Part shown: positions 33,184 to 42,358 of the stretch, piece by piece
Numbering within the stretch: position 1 is the first letter of the stretch
Layout of the letters: every line of letters starts with the position of its first letter
Assembly: GCA_016190445.1 (NCBI GenBank)
Contig: JACPQL010000051.1
Coordinates: 102,505-166,504, forward strand
DNA length: 64,000 nt
Reading direction: 5' to 3'
Origin: Chloroflexota bacterium
Lineage (GTDB): Bacteria; Chloroflexota; Dehalococcoidia; Lucifugimonadales; JACPQL01
The notes under the pieces: generated by a model
What the model was told of the DNA's origin: nothing
Database searches by the model: none
What the model saw: the letters and a program-made list of their open reading frames with translations, nothing else
Translations under genes and position numbers: made by a program

Positions 33184-35001
33184 TCAGGATGGCTTGCCAA
33201 CCTGCTGGGTGCGGTGGGCTTCCAGGATATCGCCCTCCTGGACGTCGGAGAAACCCTCCAGCCCCAGGCCACACTCGTAGCCTGTGGCCACCTCACGAAC
33301 ATCGTCCTTGAACCGCCGCAGGCTGGCCACAGCACCATCGAAGACCGCCTTGCCACCCCGCAGCACCCTCACCTGCGAACTCCTGGTAAAGTGGCCCTCG
33401 GTCACGTAGCAGCCCGCCACGGTGCCCTTCCGGCCCAGCGAGAATACGGCCCTCACCTCAGCCCGGCCCTCCACTACCTCCTGGTAGGTAGGCTCGATAA
33501 GGCCCGTGAGGGCGGCATGAACGTCCTCGGTCAGCCTATAAATCACATCGTAGACACGTATGTCCACGCCCTCGCTGTCCGCCAGGCGACGGGCTCCAGG
33601 CTCGATGCCGGTGTTGAAGCCGATGATGATGGCCTGCGATGCCACCGCCAGAAGGACATCGCTTTCAGTTATGGTGCCGCTGGCTGCGTGGATGACCTTA
33701 GTCTGGAGCTTTTCCGTGGCCAGGTGTTGCAGAGCATTCACCACCGCCTCAACGCTGCCCTGGACGTCGGCCTTGAGAATGAGGGCCAACTCTTTTACCT
33801 CACCCGCAGTGAGTCGGGCGTACACGTCCTCCAGAGAGGTCCCTCGGGCGCGGGTAGTCTCCGCCTGGCGTGCTCGCTCCTCTACCGTTTGCCTGGCGGC
33901 ACGCTCGTCGGCTATCACCTCCAGCCGGTCTCCCGCTTGAGGGAGGGCCGTCAGGCCCAGCAGCTCCGCCGGGGTTGAAGGCGTGGCTGCCTTGAGTCTG
34001 CGCCCTGTCTCCGTGAGCATGGCCTTTACCCGACCACGGACCACACCCACTACCACACTATCACCCACCCGCAGAGTGCCCGTCTGGACCAGCACCGTGG
34101 CCAATGGCCCACGGCTCTTGTCCAGCCGGGTCTCGATGACAGTGCCCACGGCAGGCCGCTCCGGATTTGCCTTCAGCTCCGCCACTTCGGCCACCACCAG
34201 GATGCTCTCCAGAAGCTCCTTTATCCCCTCCCCAGACTTGGCGGAGACGGGCACGGCAATGATGTCGCCGCCCCAGGCCTCGATGAGCAGCCCGTGCTCG
34301 GAGAGTTGGCGCTGCACCCGCTCCACATCCGCGCCGGGGACATCTATCTTATTGATAGCCACCACAATGGGCACCCCTGCGGCCTTGGCGTGGTTCATGG
34401 CCTCCACCGTCTGCGGCATCACACCGTCATTGGCGGCCACCACCAGCACAGCAATGTCCGTCACGCGGGCTCCCCGCGCTCGCATGGCGGTGAATGCCTC
34501 ATGCCCCGGCGTGTCCAGAAAGGTGATTCGATGGTCGTTGTACTCGGCCTGGTATGCTCCAATGCGCTGTGTAATACCTCCGGCCTCGGTAGCGACCACG
34601 TTAGTCTTCCGGATAGCATCGAGAAGGGAGGTCTTGCCATGGTCCACATGGCCCAGTATGGTGACCACGGGTGGCCGAAGTATCAGCTTGGAGGCATCCT
34701 CCTCCACTGCCACACCGCTGGTAGGAAGCTTGGTCTTCTGCTCTGCTTCGCGGACGGCGTGGATGCCGAAGCTCTGACAGACACTGGCCGCGGTGTCGAA
34801 GTCTATCACCTGGTTGATGTTGGCCATGATGCCGCCGCGCATTAGCTGCTTGATCACCTCTATGGGGCTTACCTCCAGGTGATCAGCCAACGCGTGGACG
34901 GAGATAGCCGGCGGCAACTGAACACGGCGCGCCTGGGCGCGGCGTGCCGCCTGGGACGATCGCTCCTTTACCGGCGCCGGACTGGCGCTCTGTTCCGTCA
35001 T
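33184..35001 (-). CDS. infB: Translation initiation factor IF-2
   Basis: IF-2 is the GTPase that positions initiator fMet-tRNA. This is a short form (605 residues): the basic N-terminus is only ~70 residues and leads into the IF2-N domain ([21 protein letters not shown]). G motifs are [12 protein letters not shown] (G1), [10 protein letters not shown] (G2), DTPGHEAF (G3), INKID (G4) and SAKSGEG (G5-like). Domains II-IV follow, ending in the fMet-tRNA-binding C2 domain ([11 protein letters not shown]). Start ATG 35001 with AGGAGAGG upstream; GTG 35004 is adjacent. Confidence 0.97.
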   Translation of the reverse strand: MTEQSASPAPVKERSSQAARRAQARRVQLPPAISVHALADHLEVSPIEVIKQLMRGGIMANINQVIDFDTAASVCQSFGIHAVREAEQKTKLPTSGVAVEEDASKLILRPPVVTILGHVDHGKTSLLDAIRKTNVVATEAGGITQRIGAYQAEYNDHRITFLDTPGHEAFTAMRARGARVTDIAVLVVAANDGVMPQTVEAMNHAKAAGVPIVVAINKIDVPGADVERVQRQLSEHGLLIEAWGGDIIAVPVSAKSGEGIKELLESILVVAEVAELKANPERPAVGTVIETRLDKSRGPLATVLVQTGTLRVGDSVVVGVVRGRVKAMLTETGRRLKAATPSTPAELLGLTALPQAGDRLEVIADERAARQTVEERARQAETTRARGTSLEDVYARLTAGEVKELALILKADVQGSVEAVVNALQHLATEKLQTKVIHAASGTITESDVLLAVASQAIIIGFNTGIEPGARRLADSEGVDIRVYDVIYRLTEDVHAALTGLIEPTYQEVVEGRAEVRAVFSLGRKGTVAGCYVTEGHFTRSSQVRVLRGGKAVFDGAVASLRRFKDDVREVATGYECGLGLEGFSDVQEGDILEAHRTQQVGKPS

Positions 35002-35012
35002 CACCTCTCCTG

Positions 35013-35300
35013 TCAGATGGACTGGTGCTCCGACTCCAGGCTCGCCACCAATAGCTGAAGCTGGGCCCTGTCAGCGGGGCTGATAGTCGCGCGCAGGGCG
35101 ATGTCCAGCCGCTTTCCCTTCAGGGCCCGCTCCCAGCAGGCCCGTTGACCGCAAAGGTAGGCACCCCGGCCCGATTGCTTTCCCGCGGCGTCCAGGTGCA
35201 CCTCCCCTTGCGGCGTGCGGACAATTCGGAAAAGGCCCCTCTTGCCGACCTTTTCTCTGCACACCACGCACGTGCGCATGGGGACGTGCTTGGACTTCAT
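35013..35300 (-). CDS. rnpM: RnpM/YlxR (DUF448) RNA-binding protein
   Basis: The 95-residue protein has the DUF448 signature MRTCVVCREKVGKRGLFRIVR and GRGAYLCGQRACWERAL, with the GRGAY motif implicated in RNA binding. Members of this family bind RNase P RNA in Firmicutes. It sits between nusA and infB, its universal position. Start ATG 35300 follows GAGAGG. Confidence 0.93.
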   Translation of the reverse strand: MKSKHVPMRTCVVCREKVGKRGLFRIVRTPQGEVHLDAAGKQSGRGAYLCGQRACWERALKGKRLDIALRATISPADRAQLQLLVASLESEHQSI

Positions 35301-35317
35301 GCCGCCTCTCCACCGGA

Positions 35318-36931
35318 CTACACTGCGTCGGGCGTGTGGACAGAATCCCTGTACTGGGCTCCGCCCCTCCGTCCCCCGCCACGGCGCCCACCCGGATCAT
35401 CTCCACCACCCCGACCCTTTCGCTTGCGCCCACCACGACTCTTCCCGGCCCGGACCGGTCCCCCGAGGATATCCTCGGCGAAGCGGATCCCCGTGGAAGC
35501 CATCGCTGGCACCTGCCAGACGTCCTCGCCCTCCTCCACAGGCTCTTCCTCTTCCTCAGCCTCCTCCTCAGCCGGAGCGGGCACTGCCAGCTCCCGGACC
35601 GCCTCCTCTGCAAGCTGCTCCTCAACAGACTTGGCCTGAGCTTCAACAGGAGCGGGCGCCTCCGCCACCAGTGCCACCTCCGGCTTCGCCGCCACAGGAG
35701 CCGCGGCCTGGGGCACCTCCTCGGCCTCTATCCGCGCAGCCGGGGCCTCCACCTTGACCACTGGTGCCTCCACCTGCGCCGCGGGGGCCACAGCAACGGC
35801 CTCCACCACTGCAAGCTCAGGCTGTGAGGCCGCAGGCGCCGTCGCCACGGCCTGGGCCTCTAGCGGCCGTTGCAGGCGCTCCGCCTCCATCTCAGCGGAG
35901 CTCTTGATATCTATCTTCCATCCCGTAAGCTTGGCGGCCAGGCGGACGTTCTGCCCCTCCTTGCCAATGGCCAGGGAGAGATGTCTGTCAGGGACAACCA
36001 CCGTGGCGGCCTGGGTCTCTTTGTCCGCGGCCACCCGCACCACCTGGGCGGGGCTCAGGGAACTGGCGATGAAGATGGCGGGGTCACGGTGCCACTGGAC
36101 CACGTCAATCCTTTCGCCCTGAAGCTCGTTGACGATGTTCTGGATGCGAATGCCTCGCAGCCCCACGCAGGCACCCACCGGGTCAACCCCTTCCTGCCGG
36201 GCAGATACGGCGACCTTGCTCCTGGAGCCGGGCTCTCTGGCGATGGCCTTGATCTCCACGATGCCGTTATAGACCTCCGGCACCTCCTGCTCCAGTAGCC
36301 GGCGAAGCAGGTCGCGGTGAGTGCGAGAGACCACGATCTCCGGCCCTCTGCTGCTCCGCTTCACCTCTACCACGTAGATGCGGACCTTCTGGCCAACGCG
36401 AAGCCGCTCCCCAGGCGTCTGCTCGCTGGGCGGCAGGATGGCCTCGGCCCTCCCGTTCAGGTCCAGAGTCACGGGGCCACCGTATCTGGGGTCCCCCCGC
36501 TGCACCGTCCCCGTCAGCACCTCCCCAGCCCGCTCGGCGAACTCCGCATAGACCAGCTCGCGCTCCGCTTCCCGCAGGCGCTGCATCACCACCTGCTTGG
36601 CGGTCTGAGCCGCGATACGACCAGCGTTCTGGAGTTCCGCCTCCAACTCCACCACGTCCCCCAGGGCTGCATCCCGTTTTATCCGGCGGGCCTCCGTCAG
36701 GGTGAGCTCTTTTCGGGGGTCTGACACCGGCTCCACCACGGTCTTCAGCGTGAGGACCTTTACCTCACCCGTGGCGGGGTTCAGCCTCACGGTGATGTCC
36801 TGGCCGGTGGTAGCGTTGTCCCGACGGTACGCAGAGGCCAGCGCCGCCTCAATGGCCGAGAGCACCATCTCTCTCGGCAGATTCCGCTCTGCCGCCAACT
36901 GCGTCAGCGCGATCAGAAAGTCGCTCTTCAT
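35318..36931 (-). CDS. nusA: Transcription termination/antitermination protein NusA with long acidic and Gly-Arg tail
   Basis: NusA binds RNA polymerase and modulates pausing, termination and antitermination. From ATG 36931 (AAGGA upstream), residues 1-130 form the RNAP-binding domain ([19 protein letters not shown]), ~135-200 the S1 domain ([17 protein letters not shown]), and ~200-345 two KH domains ([39 protein letters not shown]). After ~355 there is a ~185-residue low-complexity extension: Ala/Pro/Val/Glu repeats, a Glu run, then a Lys/Arg/Gly-rich end ([20 protein letters not shown]). That tail replaces the AR repeats of E. coli NusA. Heads the nusA-rnpM-infB-rbfA-truB operon. Confidence 0.95.
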   Translation of the reverse strand: MKSDFLIALTQLAAERNLPREMVLSAIEAALASAYRRDNATTGQDITVRLNPATGEVKVLTLKTVVEPVSDPRKELTLTEARRIKRDAALGDVVELEAELQNAGRIAAQTAKQVVMQRLREAERELVYAEFAERAGEVLTGTVQRGDPRYGGPVTLDLNGRAEAILPPSEQTPGERLRVGQKVRIYVVEVKRSSRGPEIVVSRTHRDLLRRLLEQEVPEVYNGIVEIKAIAREPGSRSKVAVSARQEGVDPVGACVGLRGIRIQNIVNELQGERIDVVQWHRDPAIFIASSLSPAQVVRVAADKETQAATVVVPDRHLSLAIGKEGQNVRLAAKLTGWKIDIKSSAEMEAERLQRPLEAQAVATAPAASQPELAVVEAVAVAPAAQVEAPVVKVEAPAARIEAEEVPQAAAPVAAKPEVALVAEAPAPVEAQAKSVEEQLAEEAVRELAVPAPAEEEAEEEEEPVEEGEDVWQVPAMASTGIRFAEDILGGPVRAGKSRGGRKRKGRGGGDDPGGRRGGGRRGGAQYRDSVHTPDAV

Positions 36932-36972
36932 TGGTCCTTCTCCACCTGCTGTGGTCAACCCCCCGACTAGAG

Positions 36973-36997
36973 AAAAAGTGGGCAGAGCCCACTTTTT
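36973..36997 (-). terminator. Terminator-like hairpin in the nusA leader
   Basis: AAAAAGTGGGC and GCCCACTTTTT form an 11-base perfect stem with a three-base loop, ending in a T-run on the minus strand. It lies downstream of the promoter at 37027-37056 and ~40 bases before the nusA start, so it could act as an attenuator, or simply end proS transcripts. Its symmetry also allows termination on the plus strand. Confidence 0.65.
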
Positions 36998-37026
36998 CCA
37001 TACCACCCGAAGACCAGTCCGTTTCT

Positions 37027-37056
37027 ACTTTACCACTGCTTTGGGCATTTTTGCAA
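37027..37056 (-). promoter_or_regulatory. Candidate promoter of the nusA operon
   Basis: On the minus strand TTGCAA (37056-37051) is 18 bases from TAAAGT (37032-37027). It lies just after the proS stop at 37071 and about 95 bases upstream of nusA, so the leader would contain the hairpin at 36973-36997. Confidence 0.5.
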
Positions 37057-37070
37057 CCCCCTGATCTTTC

Positions 37071-38771
37071 CTAGGAGCCTCCGAGTACGTGCTGAAGCCT
37101 TGCGTCCGCCTCCTCCAGAGGCACCACCTGGGCATTACGCTCGCGGCGGGCCTTCAACTCCACCGAGCGCTGCTTGAGAGAGCGGGGGCTCACCAGCAGT
37201 CGCACCGGCAGGCCGATGAGGTCGGCGTCGTTCAGCTTCACCCCCGCCGACTCGACCCGGTCATCGAACAGCACCTCATAGCCCTGGGCAGAGAGCCGCT
37301 GGTAGAGGGCCTCCGCCTCCCGGGACACGTCGGGGTCATCCACGTTCAGGGCCACCAGGTGCACCTGGTAAGGGGCTATGGGAGTAGGGAAGATGATCCC
37401 CTTGTCATCGTGGTTCTGCTCTATCGCCCCGGCCAGGAGGCGGCCCACCCCTATGCCATAGCAGCCCATGGTAATGGGCCGCTGGACGCCCTCCCGGTCC
37501 AGGTAGCGGGCACCCAGGGTCTCGCTGAAGACCGTCCCAAGCTTGAACACGTGCCCCACCTCAATCCCCCGGATACCGGACAGCGGCGCGCCGCACTGAG
37601 GGCAACCGTGGCCATCGCGGGCCAGGGCTATGTCCGCCATCACATCCACCTGGAAGTCACGAGGATAGTTGGCTTTGCGGAGGTGGGTATCCGGCTTATT
37701 GGCCCCCGCCACGAAGTTGCTCCCCACGCGGATGGAGGCGTCCCCCACCCGATGCACGCCAGAGAGGCCGATGGGCGAGGCGAAGCCGGGCACCAGGCCC
37801 GCCCCCTGTAGCTCCTCATCGGTGGCCAGCCGCAGCTCGGTGCATTTCAGCAGGTTCTTCAGTTTCACCTCGTTCACGTCCAGATCGCCGCGCAGGGTCA
37901 CGAACACGACGTGGCCATCGGCGGAGTAGAACACCGCCTTCAGGGTCTTGCTGGAGGGCACGCCCAGGTAGTCGGCCAGGGCGGCGATGGTCTTCACCCC
38001 TGGCGTGCGCACCTCCTCCAGGGGTTGCTCCGGCTCGGCCTCCACCGGAGGCAGCCGGAAGGTGGCCCGCTCGGCATTGGCGGAGTAGTGGCACCGCTGG
38101 CAGCGCAGGATGATATCCTCGCCACTCTCCGCGGGCAGGATGAACTCGTGGGAGTCCTTGCCACCGATGGCGCCGCTATCGGCCTCAACGGCCAGAGTGG
38201 AGAGGCCGCAGCGGGAGTAGATGGCGCTGTAAGCCTCCATCATGCGCCGATAGCTCCGGTCCAGCCCCTCCTCATCGGCATCGAAGGAGTAGGCGTCCTT
38301 CATGTCGAACTCGCGCACCCGAATCAGCCCCGCCCGGGGTCGCGGCTCATCGCGGAACTTTGTCTGGATCTGGTACAGGACCAGGGGCAGGTCCCGGTAG
38401 CTCTGGACGTTGGCCCGCACCAGCGCCGTGACCACCTCCTCATGGGTGGGGGCCAGCACCAGGTCACGGTCCCGCCTGTCCTTCAGGTGGAACAGGTTCT
38501 GGCCGAAGGCGCCGGCGCGCCCCGTTTCCTGCCACGTCTCCAGGGGCTGGAGCGCGGGCATCCTCAGCTCCTGGCCCCCGGCGGCGTCCATCTCCTGGCG
38601 GATGATCTCCTCTATCTTGCGCAGGGAGCGCTGGGCCAGGGGGAGGTAGGCGTAGACGCCCGCCGCCACCTGGGAGATCATGCCCGCCCTGAGCATGAGG
38701 CGATGGCTTGGGGTCTCCGCCTCGGCAGGGTCCTGGCGGAGCGTCCTGGTGAGCAGACGGGTCATACGCAT
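37071..38771 (-). CDS. proS: Prolyl-tRNA synthetase, bacterial type with editing domain
   Basis: ProRS charges tRNA-Pro. The 566 residues include class II motifs: motif 1 around RKIEEIIRQEMDAAGGQELRMP, motif 2 FRDEPRPRAGLIRVREFDMKDAYSF, and motif 3 MGCYGIGVGRLLAGAIEQ. Between motifs 2 and 3 (about 225-385) is the INS editing domain that clears alanyl-tRNA-Pro (VKTIAALADYLGVPSSKTLKAVFY). The anticodon-binding domain closes the chain (YQVHLVALNVDD). Start ATG 38771 or 38765. Confidence 0.97.
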   Translation of the reverse strand: MRMTRLLTRTLRQDPAEAETPSHRLMLRAGMISQVAAGVYAYLPLAQRSLRKIEEIIRQEMDAAGGQELRMPALQPLETWQETGRAGAFGQNLFHLKDRRDRDLVLAPTHEEVVTALVRANVQSYRDLPLVLYQIQTKFRDEPRPRAGLIRVREFDMKDAYSFDADEEGLDRSYRRMMEAYSAIYSRCGLSTLAVEADSGAIGGKDSHEFILPAESGEDIILRCQRCHYSANAERATFRLPPVEAEPEQPLEEVRTPGVKTIAALADYLGVPSSKTLKAVFYSADGHVVFVTLRGDLDVNEVKLKNLLKCTELRLATDEELQGAGLVPGFASPIGLSGVHRVGDASIRVGSNFVAGANKPDTHLRKANYPRDFQVDVMADIALARDGHGCPQCGAPLSGIRGIEVGHVFKLGTVFSETLGARYLDREGVQRPITMGCYGIGVGRLLAGAIEQNHDDKGIIFPTPIAPYQVHLVALNVDDPDVSREAEALYQRLSAQGYEVLFDDRVESAGVKLNDADLIGLPVRLLVSPRSLKQRSVELKARRERNAQVVPLEEADARLQHVLGGS

Positions 38772-38784
38772 GGGCAGAGTTCTC

Positions 38785-39729
38785 CTATCTGACCATTTTG
38801 CGCGTGAAGGTTACCAGGAACAGGGCGATGGTGAAAACACCCAGGAAGGACTCCGCGACGCCCATGTAGCGGGCCCAGCCTTCGGGATTGGGCGCCCATC
38901 CGCCGTAGCCCAACGCTGAGAAGGATACGGCGGAGAAGTAGAGGGCGTCCAGGAAACGAATGGGGTCAACGAATGAGCCCAAGAGATAGTACGCCACGGC
39001 CAGGCCAAGGATGATGACCACGGCGGCCCGCACCACCCGCCACGGCCTCTCCCCGTAGCCGAAGAGCTGTTCGTAGCCACAGTACTTGACGACCTCCCAA
39101 GACCTCCTGGCAACCTCCCGAAACTTCTTGACAGTCTCCAAAGACCGCCTAAAAATCTCCCGCCATTCCTGCCATACCTGCTTGCGCTGACACTCCAGTT
39201 CTCGGTAGTAGAACCTGCCGGCAGTATCGTTGTCACCGATGCGCTGGTACCAATGCTTCAGAGTGCGATACACCTCCACACACTCGCCCCATTTCTTGTC
39301 TTCCCGGGCACCCATACCACTTTCATCGCCGAGTATCACCTTCTTTCCCCACTGGACACGCCGAAGCTCCGTTCTGTCTGTGACCCTTGCCCCAAACAAC
39401 TTGACGCCTTCCATATCAGTCTGTTGACCAGCGCCAGGCCCTTCGAAGTTTGCACCATCCAGGGTGGCATGACGCAGGTCTGCGCCTTGAAGCTTGGCAC
39501 ATGAGAGGTTCATCTCATGCAGGTCTATCCCCCGCACATTCCGCCTGCTCAGGTCCAGGTCCTTCGCCGTGCCGCCGTTGGCCTCTATCAGGCGCTCCAC
39601 GTCGTTCCGCGTCAGCGGCTCCTTGCCTTCTACCACGTCGCCGCGGCCCCACCTCCGCAGCCAGCAGTCCACGGCCTCGCGGGTGCGTGGCGGCGGGCAC
39701 TCTTGCTGCTTGGGTGTTTCGTCGGTCAC
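38785..39729 (-). CDS. Pentapeptide-repeat protein fused to a two-helix ion channel domain
   Basis: The ~314 residues have an N-terminal Pro/Glu-rich start, then pentapeptide-like repeats LSRRNVRGIDLHEMNLSCAK and LQGADLRHATLDGANFEG (about 55-95), a helical region rich in Lys, Arg and Trp, and at the C-terminus two membrane spans (VVIILGLAVAYYLLGSF and FLGVFTIALFLVTF) around a pore loop FSAVSFSALGYGGWAP. The GYG resembles the K+ selectivity filter, although the preceding Thr-Val/Ile is Ala-Leu. Similar fusions occur in bacteria and are presumed ion channels. The start is uncertain; GTG 39729 is used because upstream frame runs through repeat sequence. Confidence 0.75.
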   Translation of the reverse strand: MTDETPKQQECPPPRTREAVDCWLRRWGRGDVVEGKEPLTRNDVERLIEANGGTAKDLDLSRRNVRGIDLHEMNLSCAKLQGADLRHATLDGANFEGPGAGQQTDMEGVKLFGARVTDRTELRRVQWGKKVILGDESGMGAREDKKWGECVEVYRTLKHWYQRIGDNDTAGRFYYRELECQRKQVWQEWREIFRRSLETVKKFREVARRSWEVVKYCGYEQLFGYGERPWRVVRAAVVIILGLAVAYYLLGSFVDPIRFLDALYFSAVSFSALGYGGWAPNPEGWARYMGVAESFLGVFTIALFLVTFTRKMVR

Positions 39730-39803
39730 TGCGTGTCGCCCATTCGTGGAGTGGGGCTTATTGTACAGGGAAATGGGGAGCAAGACCCAGGCTATCATGG
39801 TGA

Positions 39804-39880
39804 GGGCTTGTGACCTGTTAGTCCCTTCCCCCGCAGGCGGGGGAAGGTCAGGAAGGGGGGAGGAAAAGACCACAAGCTCT
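39804..39880. repeat. Short inverted-repeat element with IS1182-like ends
   Basis: GGGCTTGTGA (39804-39813) and its partner CACAAGCTCT (39871-39880) resemble the AGAGCTTGTGA ends of the IS1182 copy at 9626-11195. Between them, CCTTCCCCCGC and GCGGGGGAAGG form a perfect 11-base palindrome (39824-39847). No coding capacity. It may be a miniature derivative mobilised by IS1182. Confidence 0.5.
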
Positions 39881-39977
39881 GAGGAGCTAGGAAAAATCGG
39901 CAGCGCAGCTCTGACTGGCTGAATGCCGCGCTTTTGCGCCGGCCTCAAAGCCTTTTCCTGTGACCTGTTGGTAGAGG

Positions 39978-39983
39978 TATAAT
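39978..39983 (+). promoter_or_regulatory. Consensus -10 box of the histidine kinase gene (leaderless mRNA)
   Basis: A perfect TATAAT lies only six bases before the ATG at 39990, so transcription would start at or next to the start codon. No clear -35 hexamer was seen (TTTCCT at 39955-39960 is the best) and there is no Shine-Dalgarno. Confidence 0.55.
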
Positions 39984-39989
39984 CCGCCC

Positions 39990-42350
39990 ATGCACGCGAA
40001 CGGGGCCGCTCCAGAATCTTCAGATAGCTCTCGCTTCCAGAAGGCGAGCTGGCTGACGCTGGCGGTGTCTGTGTTCTTCCTTGGACTCTTTGTGCTTTTC
40101 GTATTGTCTCACTCTATAGCCCCCTGCGATGACGCACGCCTTCAGCCGGGGGCCAAGGCATGGAGACCTGAAGGGGTGACAGTAACGCTCCTTGGGGAAC
40201 AGACCGAGGGCCTGAGGTCCGGCGACCTGGTCATCGCAGTGGAGGGGCGCAGCATGGAGTCCTGGGCACAGGCCGTCTTCTCGTTACGTGAGCCACGCCC
40301 CGGGTGGAAAGCCGGCCAGACGGTCACATATACCGTTCTGCGGGACGGAAGCCCGGTGGATGTGAAGGTTACTCTGGGCACGTACCCTCTTGCCTCTACA
40401 CTGGCAAAGGAGTGGGGTGCCGTCCTTTTCGCCGTGGTCTTTCTCCTGATAGCCGCCTTCGTTTTCTTTCAGCGGCCCGGCGAGCCAGCCGCCCGGGTGC
40501 TTCTGCTCGGCGCCTCCGGCATCATGAGCGCCACCGCGTGGTCCCTTGGCCTGCATGTGCTGGACGTGGTGGATGGGACGCGGCTCTGGCTGTATCTGGC
40601 CACTACGAAGGCGGGTTACATGCTCCTCTGGATAGGCCTGGTACACTTCTGGCTCGTCTTCCCCAAGCCCTGGACCAGCGTGCTGAAACGTCGCTGGGTG
40701 GTCCCCTCTCTCTATGCGATGCCCTACCTGGTAATTACTGCCTACGCGGCAGCCATGTGGCCGGGGTCCAGTGGCACCCTGGACTGGCTGGGCCGGGCCT
40801 TCTGGACCATCGAGCCTCTGGAGCTCACCTATGTCACGCTGGGGCTTGTGGCAGCCATATGGCGGTACAGGAGCCCTCTGGACGCGGAGGACCGCAGGCA
40901 GATGCGCTGGGTGTGGCTCGCTGTGCTGGCCCTGAGCAGCGTCGGCATCGCCTTCTTTTTTCTCCCTCAGTTGCTGCTGGGAGGGCCCCTGTTCAGCTTC
41001 AATGTCCTGGCTATCCTGGGGCTAGTGTTCCCTCTGGCCCTGGGCTTCGCCATCCTGCGCTACCGGCTCTTTGACATTGACGTCATCATCAACCGCACCC
41101 TGGTCTATGGCATCCTCACGGCCGTCGTCGTGGGCCTGTACGTGCTGGTGGTTGGTTCCCTGGGTGTCCTGTTCCAGGCCCGAGGAGACCTACTCATCTC
41201 TCTCGTGGCCGCCGGGCTAGTGGCTGTGCTGTTCCAACCGCTACGCCAGCGCCTTCAGCATGCTATCAACCGGTGGATGTACGGCCAGCGGGACGACCCC
41301 TACACTGTGCTGACATCTCTCGGGCGCCACCTGGAAGACACCCTGCCTGCGGACGCCATACTGCCAACGGTGGTGGAGACGGTGGCCCGAGCCCTCAAGA
41401 TCCCCTATGTGGCCATCGTTCGGAGCGAGGGTGAGCAACAGGTCGTCCTCGCGGCCAGCGGCCAGCCTACCCCGGACGTCCTCAAGATTCCCCTCGTCTA
41501 CCAGGGCGAAGAGGTGGGCCAGATGATGCTGGCGCCGAGGGCGCCTGGTGAAGCCTTCAGCCGTGCCGACTGGAGGCTGGTGAGCGACCTGGCACGACAG
41601 ACCGGCGTGGTAGCCCACAGTGTCCGATTGACTGGTGACCTCCGGCGGGCGCGGGAGCGGCTCGTTATCTCTCGGGAGGAGGAACGCCGCCGGCTGCGGC
41701 GTGACCTGCACGACGGCCTCGGCCCCGTTCTGGGCGGCGTGACCCTGAAGCTGGATGCCGCCCGCAACCTCCTTGCCCGGGACACCGCCGCCGCAGATGT
41801 CATCCTTGCCCAGGTGAAGGCACAAACCCAGCAAGCTCTTGCCGACATCCGCCGCCTGGCCTATGCCTTGCGCCCACCGGCCCTGGACCAGCTTGGCCTG
41901 GTCTCCGCACTTCGTGAACATGCAGCGACCACCAGGTTCGCAGGGACCGACGGAGGGAGTGCAGAGACCCACAGCTTGAGGGTAAGGGTTGAATCGCCCC
42001 AACCACTGCCTGTCATGCCAGCCGCTGTGGAGGTGGCCGTGTACCGCATTGCCGTGGAGGCGCTGACCAACGTGGCGCGCCACTCCCGTGCCCACAACTG
42101 CCTCGTCCGGTTGTCTCTGCCCGACCAGGGCACATTGGAGCTGGAAGTAGCCGACGACGGCGTGGGCCTGCCTCCCGGCTCGACGGCAGGAGTCGGCATT
42201 ACCTCCATGAAGGAGCGGGCTGCTGAGCTGGGGGGAAACTGTGCTGTCGAGTCGGTGGCCGGTGGAGGGACGCGCGTACGGGCACACATCCCTGTGGGCG
42301 TGCCTCACCAACCCTCCACCCGTGCCACGGAGGAGGCAACCAAGAGTTGA
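39990..42350 (+). CDS. Membrane sensor histidine kinase (HisKA_3/NarX class) with PDZ-like sensor
   Basis: The 786 residues contain an N-terminal span (about 20-42), an extracytoplasmic PDZ-like domain (~55-125, VTVTLLGEQTEGLRSGDLVIAVEGRSM), about nine further spans up to ~410, a GAF-like domain (~440-545), the phosphoacceptor EEERRRLRRDLHDGLGPVLGG (His ~573), and an HATPase domain with N-box YRIAVEALTNVARHS and G boxes ADDGVGLPPG and GVGITSMKERAAELGG. It autophosphorylates and signals to the regulator encoded just downstream. The stimulus is not known; the combination of PDZ and many spans suggests envelope or membrane sensing. Its mRNA appears leaderless. Confidence 0.92.
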   Translation: MHANGAAPESSDSSRFQKASWLTLAVSVFFLGLFVLFVLSHSIAPCDDARLQPGAKAWRPEGVTVTLLGEQTEGLRSGDLVIAVEGRSMESWAQAVFSLREPRPGWKAGQTVTYTVLRDGSPVDVKVTLGTYPLASTLAKEWGAVLFAVVFLLIAAFVFFQRPGEPAARVLLLGASGIMSATAWSLGLHVLDVVDGTRLWLYLATTKAGYMLLWIGLVHFWLVFPKPWTSVLKRRWVVPSLYAMPYLVITAYAAAMWPGSSGTLDWLGRAFWTIEPLELTYVTLGLVAAIWRYRSPLDAEDRRQMRWVWLAVLALSSVGIAFFFLPQLLLGGPLFSFNVLAILGLVFPLALGFAILRYRLFDIDVIINRTLVYGILTAVVVGLYVLVVGSLGVLFQARGDLLISLVAAGLVAVLFQPLRQRLQHAINRWMYGQRDDPYTVLTSLGRHLEDTLPADAILPTVVETVARALKIPYVAIVRSEGEQQVVLAASGQPTPDVLKIPLVYQGEEVGQMMLAPRAPGEAFSRADWRLVSDLARQTGVVAHSVRLTGDLRRARERLVISREEERRRLRRDLHDGLGPVLGGVTLKLDAARNLLARDTAAADVILAQVKAQTQQALADIRRLAYALRPPALDQLGLVSALREHAATTRFAGTDGGSAETHSLRVRVESPQPLPVMPAAVEVAVYRIAVEALTNVARHSRAHNCLVRLSLPDQGTLELEVADDGVGLPPGSTAGVGITSMKERAAELGGNCAVESVAGGGTRVRAHIPVGVPHQPSTRATEEATKS

Positions 42351-42358
42351 CTCCGGCC

